From contig CANJJP010000035.1 in the NCBI GenBank assembly GCA_947474485.1, forward strand, positions 1-9,749: a DNA stretch of 9,749 bases, in the 5' to 3' direction. Below are positions 1 through 5,403 of the stretch, piece after piece. The stretch is from Bacteroidota bacterium. Lineage in GTDB: Bacteria > Bacteroidota > Bacteroidia > B-17B0 > Aurantibacillaceae. The notes beneath the pieces are model-generated. The model was not told the origin of the DNA. It searched no databases and saw only the letters and a list, made by a program, of their open reading frames with translations. Position 1 is the first letter of the stretch. The number at the start of each line of letters is the position of its first letter. The position numbers and the translations under genes were made by a program.

Positions 1-223
1 AGGAAGAACTCCTTTACATACATTCCGTGCAGATATCGATTACGCAGTAGGTGAGGCATTAACAGCTTTCGGTTTACTTGGTGTTAAAGTTTGGATTTGC
101 AAAGGTGAAATTTATGGAAAACGTGATTTGTCTCCAAATGTTGGAATGGCAAAAGAGAAAAAACGCGAAACTCCAGCTCCAAAATTTAGCGCAGGAAGAA
201 ACAAAAAGAAAAAAGACGCGTAA
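1..223 (+). CDS. rpsC: 30S ribosomal protein uS3 (S3), C-terminal part only
   Basis: Only the last 73 codons are in the window, read in the frame that begins at base 2; the start lies upstream. uS3 sits in the head of the 30S subunit at the mRNA entry tunnel. The visible part matches the C-terminal S3 domain: it opens with a GRTPLHTFRADIDY-like strand, continues with GVKVWICKGEIYGKRDL, and ends in a lysine-rich basic tail (AGRNKKKKDA). This C-terminal signature and the rplP gene 42 bases downstream are what is expected of the S10 operon. The reading frame is open from the window edge to the TAA stop, so this is a truncation by the window and not a broken gene. Confidence 0.97.
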   Translation, partial: GRTPLHTFRADIDYAVGEALTAFGLLGVKVWICKGEIYGKRDLSPNVGMAKEKKRETPAPKFSAGRNKKKKDA

Positions 224-265
224 TTAACAATCGAACTAATTAAGAATAGATAAAAATACTTAACA

Positions 266-694
266 ATGTTACAGCCAAAAAGAACGAAATACAGAAAGAT
301 GCATAAGATGAAGATGAAAGGTCTTGCTAAACGCGGCGACCAATTAGCCTTCGGATCATTCGGCATCAAAGCAACAGAGGAGTGTTGGGTTACAGCTCGT
401 CAAATCGAAGCAGCCCGTGTTGCAGTAACACGTTTTATGAAAAGAGAAGGACAAATCTGGATCCGTGTTTTCCCTGATAAACCAATTACTAGCAAGCCTG
501 CAGAGGTTCGTATGGGTAAAGGTAAAGGTGCTCCAGAATATTGGGTTGCTCCAGTAAAAGCAGGACGTATGATCTTTGAAGCTGAAGGTGTTCCTTTAGC
601 AATTGCAAAAGAAGCATTACGTTTAGCTGCACAAAAGCTTCCTGTTTGCACTAAATTCGTAGTTCGTAGAGATTTTGTTGAAACTGAAGCATAA
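266..694 (+). CDS. rplP: 50S ribosomal protein uL16 (L16)
   Basis: A 142-residue protein; the usual family length is about 136-144. uL16 binds 23S rRNA near the A site and the peptidyl transferase centre and is a late assembly protein. The N-terminus MLQPKRTKYRKMHKMKMKG is the family's typical basic start, the central IWIRVFPDKPIT block (residues 64-75) and RMGKGKG block (82-88) are diagnostic, and the C-terminal helix contains AKEALRLAAQKLP. The arginine in the RMGKGKG block corresponds to the one hydroxylated by the YcfD family in E. coli; nothing in this window says whether that happens here. The ATG at 266 is chosen because it gives the conserved N-terminus exactly. There is no Shine-Dalgarno motif, only an A-rich leader. 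Confidence 0.99.
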   Translation: MLQPKRTKYRKMHKMKMKGLAKRGDQLAFGSFGIKATEECWVTARQIEAARVAVTRFMKREGQIWIRVFPDKPITSKPAEVRMGKGKGAPEYWVAPVKAGRMIFEAEGVPLAIAKEALRLAAQKLPVCTKFVVRRDFVETEA

Positions 695-711
695 TCTTAA
701 AAAAATTAATC

Positions 712-906
712 ATGGAAAATAAAGATATACTTGCACTTTCGCTAAGCGAATTAAGAGACAGATTAAAAGAAGAGAAATCTACATTAAACAAAATGAAGAT
801 CAATCATACTGTATCTCCGGTTGAGAACCCAATGAAGATTCGTGAAAGCCGTAAATTAATTGCTCGCTTAAGCACTGAATTAACTAAAAAACAAAAAGCA
901 TCGTAA
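712..906 (+). CDS. rpmC: 50S ribosomal protein uL29 (L29)
   Basis: A 64-residue, highly charged, all-helical protein, the normal size for uL29. This protein lies at the polypeptide exit tunnel next to uL23 and forms part of the docking surface for SRP and trigger factor. The LSLSELRDRLKEEKSTLNKMK helix near the start and the closing MKIRESRKLIARLSTEL helix (roughly residues 41-57) are the two family helices. It lies 17 bases after rplP and 12 before rpsQ, the canonical rplP-rpmC-rpsQ order. No ribosome binding motif is visible before the ATG. Confidence 0.98.
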   Translation: MENKDILALSLSELRDRLKEEKSTLNKMKINHTVSPVENPMKIRESRKLIARLSTELTKKQKAS

Positions 907-918
907 TAACACCTAGTA

Positions 919-1173
919 ATGGAAAGAAATTTAAGAAAAGAAAGAATTGGTACAGTAACCAGCAACAAAATGGAGAAATCTGTTGTTGTAAGCGTAGAGC
1001 GTAAGGTGAAGCATCCGAAATACGGAAAGTTCGTTAAGAAAACGACGAAGTTCGTAGCTCATGATGAAAAAAATGAGTGTGGAGTAGGAGATACCGTTAA
1101 AATTATGGAAACCCGTCCGTTAAGCAAAACAAAATGCTGGAGACTTGTTGAGGTAATTGAAAAAGCTAAATAA
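919..1173 (+). CDS. rpsQ: 30S ribosomal protein uS17 (S17)
   Basis: An 84-residue OB-fold protein, the typical length. uS17 is a primary 16S rRNA binder of the 30S body and nucleates assembly of the 5' domain. The block RKERIGTVTSNKMEKSVVVSVE followed by KHPKYGKFVKKTTKFVAHDE is the family signature, and the G-x-GDTVKIMETRPLSKTKCWRLVEV stretch near the C-terminus completes the OB fold. Its start fits the family N-terminus. The preceding 12-base gap contains no Shine-Dalgarno-like sequence. Confidence 0.98.
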   Translation: MERNLRKERIGTVTSNKMEKSVVVSVERKVKHPKYGKFVKKTTKFVAHDEKNECGVGDTVKIMETRPLSKTKCWRLVEVIEKAK

Positions 1174-1191
1174 TTTTAAAAGCATTTAACA

Positions 1192-1560
1192 ATGATACAA
1201 AACGAATCAAGATTAACAATTGCCGATAACAGTGGTGCTAAAGAAGTACTAGTGATCCGTGTACTAGGTGGTACTCGTAAGCGTTATGCTTCTATCGGAG
1301 ATAAAGTAGTTGTAACAGTAAAACACGCTCTTCCTTCAGGAAACATTAAAAAGGGAACTGTAAGTAAAGCGGTTATCGTTAGAACAAAAAAAGAAATTCG
1401 TCGTCAGGATGGTTCATACATCCGTTTCGATGATAACGCAGCAGTTCTTTTAAAAACTGATGATGAGATCCGCGGTACTCGTATCTTCGGACCTGTAGCA
1501 AGAGAGTTGCGCGATAAACAATTCATGAAAATTATTTCACTTGCACCAGAAGTGCTTTAA
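1192..1560 (+). CDS. rplN: 50S ribosomal protein uL14 (L14)
   Basis: 122 residues, the usual length of bacterial uL14. The protein sits at the subunit interface, where it contributes to intersubunit bridges and is the binding site of the silencing factor RsfS. The N-terminal IQNESRLTIADNSGAKEVL and VLGGTRKRYASIGD segments and the closing IFGPVARELRDKQFMKIISLAPEVL are strongly conserved. The gap to rpsQ is 18 bases and the gap to rplX 20 bases. Nothing unusual is seen in the coding sequence. Confidence 0.99.
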   Translation: MIQNESRLTIADNSGAKEVLVIRVLGGTRKRYASIGDKVVVTVKHALPSGNIKKGTVSKAVIVRTKKEIRRQDGSYIRFDDNAAVLLKTDDEIRGTRIFGPVARELRDKQFMKIISLAPEVL

Positions 1561-1580
1561 AAAATTAAAAGAACAAAGCG

Positions 1581-1895
1581 ATGAAATTAAAATTAAAAAA
1601 AGACGACTTAGTTAGAGTTATCTCTGGTAATTCTAGAGGACAAGAAGGTAAGATCGTTTCTATCAACACTAAGACACTTAGAGTGATAGTTGAAGGTGTG
1701 AACATGATTTCAAAACACACTAAACCAAACGCGAAAAGTCCTAACGGAGGAATCGTGAAACAAGAAGGATCTATTCACCTTTCTAACGTAATGTTAGTTG
1801 TAGGTGGTAAAACTACCAGAGTGGGTCGTTCAGTAGACGAAAAAACAGGAAAAATAACAAGAATTGCTAAATCAACTAAGGAGGTTATTAAATAA
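1581..1895 (+). CDS. rplX: 50S ribosomal protein uL24 (L24)
   Basis: 104 residues, normal for uL24, an early assembly initiator that binds the 5' region of 23S rRNA near the tunnel exit. A KOW motif occupies about residues 9-30 (DDLVRVISGNSRGQEGKIVSI). The conserved KHTKPNAKSPNGGIVKQEG-type segment and the VMLVVGGKTTRVG strand follow. Its final codons (Lys-Glu-Val, AAG GAG GTT) contain the Shine-Dalgarno sequence of rplE. Its TAA stop shares one base with the rplE ATG (TAATG at 1893-1897), so the two genes are probably translationally coupled. Confidence 0.98.
   Translation: MKLKLKKDDLVRVISGNSRGQEGKIVSINTKTLRVIVEGVNMISKHTKPNAKSPNGGIVKQEGSIHLSNVMLVVGGKTTRVGRSVDEKTGKITRIAKSTKEVIK
1877..1885 (+). 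promoter_or_regulatory. Perfect Shine-Dalgarno site of rplE, inside the end of rplX
   Basis: The nine bases TAAGGAGGT are fully complementary to the canonical 3' end of bacterial 16S rRNA. They lie nine bases before the rplE ATG at 1895, or ten when measured from the AAGGAGG core. The site is embedded in the rplX reading frame. Most other genes in this window have no such motif, which is normal for Bacteroidota, so this one stands out and probably supports reinitiation at the overlapping stop/start. Confidence 0.8.
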
Positions 1896-2452
1896 TGGCA
1901 ACTTACGAACCAAGACTGAAAACAAAATTCAGAGCAGAGATTAAAAAAAATCTACAAACAGCATTTGCATACTCATCACCAATGCAAGTACCTGAATTAA
2001 AAAAGATTTGCCTTAACCAAGGTTTAGGCGATGCTGTTGCTGATAAGAAAATTATCGAATCAGCTGTTAAAGAAATGACTACTATTACCGGTCAAAAAGC
2101 AGTTGCAACATATTCTACAAAGGATATCTCTAACTTCAAATTACGTAAAGGTGTAGCTATCGGTGTTCGTGTAACATTGCGTGGTAACCACATGTATGAG
2201 TTCTTAGACAGATTAATTTCTTCTGCACTGCCTCGTATCCGTGATTTCAAAGGTATCAACGAAAAAGGATTTGATGGAAGTGGCAACTACACTTTAGGTG
2301 TTACTGAGCAAATCATTTTCCCTGAAATTGATATCGATAAAGTTAGTAAAATCAACGGTATGGATATTACCTTTGTAACTACAGCTAAAACAGATAACGA
2401 AGCTAAAACACTTTTAAAAGAGTTCGGTTTCCCATTCAAAAGTACAAAATAA
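1895..2452 (+). CDS. rplE: 50S ribosomal protein uL5 (L5)
   Basis: 185 residues, close to the 179-185 typical of the family. uL5 binds 5S rRNA in the central protuberance with uL18 and contacts P-site tRNA. The segments PELKKICLNQGLGDAVADKK, TGQKAVATYSTKDISNFKLRKG and GVRVTLRG are typical, as are the later SALPRIRDFKGI block and the GVTEQIIFPEIDIDKV block. The start overlaps the rplX stop by one base and has a full Shine-Dalgarno site upstream, which fixes it firmly. In E. coli the spc mRNA target of S8 repression lies near the start of rplE; no comparable structure was recognised here by eye. Confidence 0.99.
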   Translation: MATYEPRLKTKFRAEIKKNLQTAFAYSSPMQVPELKKICLNQGLGDAVADKKIIESAVKEMTTITGQKAVATYSTKDISNFKLRKGVAIGVRVTLRGNHMYEFLDRLISSALPRIRDFKGINEKGFDGSGNYTLGVTEQIIFPEIDIDKVSKINGMDITFVTTAKTDNEAKTLLKEFGFPFKSTK

Positions 2453-2470
2453 TAAAAGAAGCGAGATAAG

Positions 2471-2740
2471 ATGGCAAAAGAATCAATGAAAGCCCGTGAT
2501 GCTAAAAGAGCAAGATTAACGGCAAAATACGCAGATAAACGCGCAGCATTAAAAGCAGCTGGAGACAGTGTAGGTTTACAAAAATTACCTAGAAATTCTT
2601 CAAAAGTACGTATGCGTAATCGTTGTAAATTAACGGGACGTCCTCGTGGATATATGAGATTATTCGGAATTAGCCGTGTTACTTTCCGTGAAATGGCAAC
2701 TTTTGGAAAAATACCGGGTGTAACGAAGTCAAGTTGGTAA
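2471..2740 (+). CDS. rpsN: 30S ribosomal protein uS14 (S14), zinc-free long form
   Basis: 89 residues, the long C-minus form of uS14 found in Proteobacteria and Bacteroidota, unlike the roughly 61-residue zinc-ribbon form of many Gram-positive bacteria. It belongs to the 30S head. The C-terminal half carries the diagnostic RNRCKLTGRPRGYMRLFGISR block (residues 49-69), and the protein ends in the family's characteristic Ser-Trp (KSSW). A single cysteine (Cys52) is present, so no CxxC zinc site can form. The start at 2471 gives the expected MAKESMKARDAKR N-terminus. The gap of 93 bases after it is the longest in the spc part. Confidence 0.98.
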   Translation: MAKESMKARDAKRARLTAKYADKRAALKAAGDSVGLQKLPRNSSKVRMRNRCKLTGRPRGYMRLFGISRVTFREMATFGKIPGVTKSSW

Positions 2741-2748
2741 ATTTTACC

Positions 2749-2756
2749 TATCTTTG
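2749..2756 (+). promoter_or_regulatory. Possible internal promoter (-7 element TATCTTTG) before rpsH
   Basis: TATCTTTG matches the Bacteroidota primary-sigma -7 consensus TAnnTTTG exactly, and the flanking TATCTTTGCC is a commonly seen context. Transcription would begin near 2763, about 70 bases before rpsH. No convincing -33 TTG box is present at the expected 17-23 base distance; the nearest TTG is at 2734-2736, giving a spacer of only 12. The same word also occurs by chance inside rplE at 2368-2375, so this remains tentative. Confidence 0.35.
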
Positions 2757-2786
2757 CCATCTTGTAAAAGAAAAAAAAGAGTATTA

Positions 2787-2816
2787 ATGTATAATTATTC
2801 TGCCTGTGCGGAATAA
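2787..2816 (+). other. Candidate nine-codon leader ORF before rpsH
   Basis: An ATG at 2787 opens a frame reading MYNYSACAE with a TAA stop at 2814-2816. It lies in the gap between rpsN and rpsH, downstream of an A-rich stretch and of the promoter-like word at 2749. Its second half coincides with the hairpin at 2795-2816 and its stop codon is the last three bases of that stem, so ribosomes translating it would melt the hairpin. Short ORFs of this size arise easily by chance, so it is a hypothesis only. Confidence 0.2.
2795..2816 (+). promoter_or_regulatory. Hairpin upstream of rpsH
   Basis: The arms TTATTCTGC (2795-2803) and GCGGAATAA (2808-2816) pair over nine positions, one of them a G-U pair, around a CTGT loop. 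The stem ends 17 bases before the rpsH ATG. No T-run follows, so it does not look like an intrinsic terminator. Its position before the gene for uS8, which represses its own operon in E. coli, makes a leader or repressor site conceivable; the stem alone does not show the S8 recognition features. Confidence 0.45.
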
Positions 2817-2833
2817 CATATAAAACAAATAAA

Positions 2834-3232
2834 ATGACAGATACAATTGCAGACTACTTAACAAGAGTCAGAAACGCTATTAAGGCGAAACACAGAATCG
2901 TAGAAATCCCTTCTTCGAATCTAAAAAAAGAGATTACAAAAATCCTTTTCGACAAAGGTTACATCCTAAACTACAAGTTCGATGTAAACGAGAAAAATCA
3001 AGCAATGATTAAAATTGCGCTTAAGTACAACCCTGTTACTAAGCAACCTGCAATTAGACAATTGGATAGAATTTCTTCCCCAGGTTTACGTAAGTATACT
3101 GGTGTTGATACTTTGCCACGTGTTATCAATGGTTTAGGTATTGCAATCATCTCTACTTCTAAAGGTGTAATGACTGATAAAGAAGCAAGAAGAGAGAACG
3201 TAGGTGGTGAAGTAATTTGTTATGTATCTTAA
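2834..3232 (+). CDS. rpsH: 30S ribosomal protein uS8 (S8)
   Basis: 132 residues, the standard length. uS8 is a primary 16S rRNA binder of the 30S platform, needed for assembly of the central domain, and in E. coli is the translational repressor of the spc operon. The N-terminal MTDTIADYLTRVRNAIKAKH, the SNLKKEITKILFDKGYI helix and the C-terminal STSKG (107-111) and GGEVICYVS blocks are diagnostic; the STSKG loop is the main RNA contact in the family. The gene is preceded by a 93-base gap with a promoter-like word, a mini-ORF and a hairpin, and is followed after 21 bases by rplF. Confidence 0.99.
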   Translation: MTDTIADYLTRVRNAIKAKHRIVEIPSSNLKKEITKILFDKGYILNYKFDVNEKNQAMIKIALKYNPVTKQPAIRQLDRISSPGLRKYTGVDTLPRVINGLGIAIISTSKGVMTDKEARRENVGGEVICYVS

Positions 3233-3236
3233 AATC

Positions 3237-3244
3237 AAAGGAGG
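3237..3244 (+). promoter_or_regulatory. Strong Shine-Dalgarno site of rplF
   Basis: AAAGGAGG lies nine bases before the rplF ATG at 3254, in the 21-base gap after rpsH. It pairs over seven bases (AAGGAGG) with the canonical 16S rRNA tail. Together with the rplE site it is one of only two strong Shine-Dalgarno sequences in the window; the AAAGGA at 4214-4219 before rpsE is a weaker, closely spaced partial match. Confidence 0.8.
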
Positions 3245-3253
3245 AAATTCATC

Positions 3254-3805
3254 ATGTCACGTATAGGAAAATTACCAATTACATTACCTGCAGGAGTTGA
3301 AGTTTCGGTTGCCGGAACTACAGTTACCGTTAAAGGAAAAAAAGGAACACTTACTCAAGCTATCGATGGCGACATTAAAGTTAATGTTGCTGATGGAAAA
3401 ATTGAGGTTACTCGTCCAACAGATCAAAAACGTCACCGTGCATTGCATGGTTTGTACCGTTCTTTGATTGCTAACATGGTTCAAGGAGTATCTGAAGGAT
3501 TTAAAACTGAACAAGAATTAGTAGGTGTAGGTTACCGTGCTACTAACAAAGGTCAAATATTAGAATTATCATTAGGTTACTCTCACAACGTTATGTTTGA
3601 ATTACCAAGTGAAATTACTTGTACAACAACTGCTGAAAAAGGACAAAATCCTAAAGTGATTTTAGAGTCTTACGATAAGCAATTAATCGGGGCGGTAGCT
3701 GCAAAGATTCGTTCGTTACGTAAACCTGAGCCTTACAAAGGAAAAGGTATTAAATTTACAGGCGAAATCTTACGTAGAAAAGCAGGTAAAGCAGCAGGTA
3801 AATAA
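3254..3805 (+). CDS. rplF: 50S ribosomal protein uL6 (L6)
   Basis: 183 residues, in the usual range of 177-184. uL6 binds 23S rRNA near the sarcin-ricin loop and the factor-binding site and is needed for late 50S maturation. The protein starts MSRIGKLPITLPAGVEV, the family start, and has two similar alpha/beta domains. The first holds the KGKKGTLTQAI strand pair. The second contains GVGYRATNKGQILELSLGYSH and the C-terminal signature PEPYKGKGI (158-166) followed by a basic tail. The start is fixed by both the protein alignment and the strong Shine-Dalgarno site upstream. Confidence 0.99.
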   Translation: MSRIGKLPITLPAGVEVSVAGTTVTVKGKKGTLTQAIDGDIKVNVADGKIEVTRPTDQKRHRALHGLYRSLIANMVQGVSEGFKTEQELVGVGYRATNKGQILELSLGYSHNVMFELPSEITCTTTAEKGQNPKVILESYDKQLIGAVAAKIRSLRKPEPYKGKGIKFTGEILRRKAGKAAGK

Positions 3806-3847
3806 TATAATTCGTAGAATAAATAACAAAATTCAAGATATAAAAAA

Positions 3848-4204
3848 ATGGCTCTTACAAAATTAGAAAGAAGAGATCGTATTAGAAAACGCATCAGAAA
3901 AGTAATCAGCGGTACTCCAACTTCACCACGTTTAAGCGTGTTCAGAAGTAACACAGAGATTTACGCTCAAATTATTGATGACGCTTCAGGAAATACGTTA
4001 GCTACAGCTTCTTCAAAAGACAAAGACTTTGCTAGTGCAAAAGGAAACAAATCAGAACTTTCTAAGCTAGTTGGTAAAGCAATTGCAGATAAAGCAAAAG
4101 CAAAAGGTATCGAAACAATTGTATTCGATAGAGGTGGTTATTTGTATCACGGTCGTGTTAAGGCATTAGCTGAAGGCGCGAGAGAAGGTGGTTTAAAGTT
4201 CTAA
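3848..4204 (+). CDS. rplR: 50S ribosomal protein uL18 (L18)
   Basis: 118 residues, typical of bacterial uL18, the 5S rRNA-binding protein of the central protuberance that works with uL5. The basic N-terminus (MALTKLERRDRIRKRIRKVI) is followed by GTPTSPRLSVFRSNTEIYAQIIDD, and the C-terminal VFDRGGYLYHGRVKALAEGAREGGL block is the most conserved part of the family. The 42-base gap after rplF is AT-rich and shows no promoter word or hairpin I could support. Confidence 0.99.
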   Translation: MALTKLERRDRIRKRIRKVISGTPTSPRLSVFRSNTEIYAQIIDDASGNTLATASSKDKDFASAKGNKSELSKLVGKAIADKAKAKGIETIVFDRGGYLYHGRVKALAEGAREGGLKF

Positions 4205-4223
4205 AATATTAATAAAGGAAAAA

Positions 4224-4742
4224 ATGTCTAAAGAAGTTGTAAAAAGAGTAAAATCGGCTGAAATCGAACTTAAAGATAAGTTAGTTGGTATACAACGTGT
4301 TACCAAGGTTACTAAAGGTGGACGTCACTTCAGTTTCTCTGCGATTGTTGTTGTAGGAAACGAAAAAGGAGTGGTAGGATATGGTTTAGGAAAAGCAAAC
4401 GAGGTTACTGATGCTATCACTAAAGGAATTGATGATGCAAAAAAGAACTTAGTTAAAGTTTGTGTATTAAACGGAACTGTTCCTCATGCACAAGAAGGTA
4501 AGTACGGCGGATCAAGAGTTTTCTTAAAGCCTGCAGCTCATGGTACTGGTGTAATTGCTGGTGGTGCGATGCGTGCTGTTTTAGAGAGTGTTGGTGTAAC
4601 CGATGTATTAGCGAAATCAAAAGGTTCTTCTAATCCTCATAACGTGGTAAAAGCTACTATGGATGCATTAGCAAAATTACGTGATCCTTACGCAATTGCG
4701 CAACAAAGAGGAATTACATTAGATAGAGTATTTAACGGATAA
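4224..4742 (+). CDS. rpsE: 30S ribosomal protein uS5 (S5)
   Basis: 172 residues, a normal length. uS5 lines the mRNA entry channel with uS3 and uS4 and influences decoding accuracy. An N-terminal double-stranded-RNA-binding-like fold contains QRVTKVTKGGRHFSFSAIVVVGNEKGVVGYGLGKANEV, and the C-terminal domain contains the GTGVIAGGAMRAVLESVGVTDVLAKSKGSSNPHN block. A partial Shine-Dalgarno sequence, AAAGGA, lies four bases before the ATG, which is tight spacing. The TAA stop at 4740-4742 lies ten bases before the presumed non-canonical rpmD start. Confidence 0.99.
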   Translation: MSKEVVKRVKSAEIELKDKLVGIQRVTKVTKGGRHFSFSAIVVVGNEKGVVGYGLGKANEVTDAITKGIDDAKKNLVKVCVLNGTVPHAQEGKYGGSRVFLKPAAHGTGVIAGGAMRAVLESVGVTDVLAKSKGSSNPHNVVKATMDALAKLRDPYAIAQQRGITLDRVFNG

Positions 4743-4752
4743 TCATATTACG

Positions 4753-4932
4753 ATTAGCAAAGTAAAATTAACATTAGTAAAAAGCACTATAAAAAGAACG
4801 TTGAGACAAAAACGTACTGTAGAAGCTTTAGGTTTAGGTAAATTGAACAGTTCTGTTGAGCATGAAGCTACACCTCAAATCAAAGGAATGATTACCAAAG
4901 TGGGTCATTTATTAAAAGTAGAAAACATATAA
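4753..4932 (+). CDS. rpmD: 50S ribosomal protein uL30 (L30) with an apparent ATT start codon
   Basis: This frame encodes 59 residues plus TAA, the normal uL30 length of about 58-60. It carries the family's landmarks: SKVKLTLVKSTIKR at the start, RQKRTVEALGLGKLN in the middle, and VEHEATPQIKGMITKVGHLLKVE at the end. Its place between rpsE and rplO is also canonical. No ATG, GTG or TTG exists in frame near the proper start; the next in-frame TTG would remove 16 residues of the conserved fold. Upstream in-frame codons before the rpsE stop are AAT, CAT, ATT (4747) and ACG (4750). ATT at 4753 gives the best N-terminus (fMet-Ser-Lys-Val-Lys) and differs from ATG by one base. Alternatives are initiation at 4747 or 4750, or a sequence error. 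A glycine replaces the usual arginine in the ALGLRK motif. The identity is secure; the start is not. Confidence 0.9.
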   Translation: MSKVKLTLVKSTIKRTLRQKRTVEALGLGKLNSSVEHEATPQIKGMITKVGHLLKVENI

Positions 4933-4951
4933 TTATTAGATAATTAACGAT

Positions 4952-5398
4952 ATGCAATTAAGTAATTTAAAACCTGCTGAAGGTTCAGTAAAAACAAACT
5001 TCCGTCGTGGAAGAGGCCAAGGTTCTGGTGGTGGTGGAACTGCTACACGTGGACACAAAGGTGCTAAATCACGTTCCGGATATTCTTCAAAGCGTGGTTT
5101 TGAAGGTGGTCAAATGCCTTTACAACGTCGTGTTCCTAAGTTTGGATTTAAGAACATTAACCGTGTTGAATACGTATCTGTAAATCTTGATGCTCTTCAG
5201 AAATTAGCTGAAGTAAAAAACATCACAGAAATTACTCCAGATATTTTAATTCAAAATGGTTTAGCTGCTAAAACGTCTTTAGTTAAAGTTTTAGGGCGTG
5301 GAGAACTTAGTGCTAAAATCAGTGTTAAAGCTCACGCTTTCTCTGAAGTAGCAAAATCAGCAATCGAAGCAAAAGGTGGCTCAGCTACCACATTATAA
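4952..5398 (+). CDS. rplO: 50S ribosomal protein uL15 (L15)
   Basis: 148 residues, close to the usual 144-150. uL15 is an elongated 23S rRNA-binding protein whose extended N-terminal arm threads into the subunit core. The arm is visible as a glycine- and arginine-rich region (about residues 18-43, RRGRGQGSGGGGTATRGHKG) followed by the GFEGGQMPLQRRVPKFGF block (49-66). The globular C-terminal half includes LVKVLGRGELSAKISVKAHAFS. It precedes secY by five bases, the standard pairing. Confidence 0.99.
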   Translation: MQLSNLKPAEGSVKTNFRRGRGQGSGGGGTATRGHKGAKSRSGYSSKRGFEGGQMPLQRRVPKFGFKNINRVEYVSVNLDALQKLAEVKNITEITPDILIQNGLAAKTSLVKVLGRGELSAKISVKAHAFSEVAKSAIEAKGGSATTL

Positions 5399-5403
5399 AA
5401 TTT

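Noticed and set aside
112..369. Minus-strand open frame of 85 codons, Phe/Leu-rich with a membrane-like appearance
   Set aside because: It is the complement of Lys-rich rpsC and rplP codons; the hydrophobic look is a by-product of reading AAA/AAG-rich DNA backwards.
2368..2375. TACCTTTG, an exact TAnnTTTG promoter word
   Set aside because: It lies within conserved uL5 codons (Ile-Thr-Phe-Val), 96 bases or more from the next start and with no -33 box; it shows how easily the word occurs by chance.
2287..2760. Long minus-strand open frame (157 codons) across the end of rplE and all of rpsN
   Set aside because: It is antisense to two certain ribosomal genes, its translation resembles no family I know, and it arises from the codon bias of the genes on the + strand.
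4753..4932. rpmD as a pseudogene because it lacks a standard start
   Set aside because: The frame is full length, without stops or frameshifts, and keeps the conserved uL30 motifs to the end, so a non-standard start or a single sequence error is more likely than decay.
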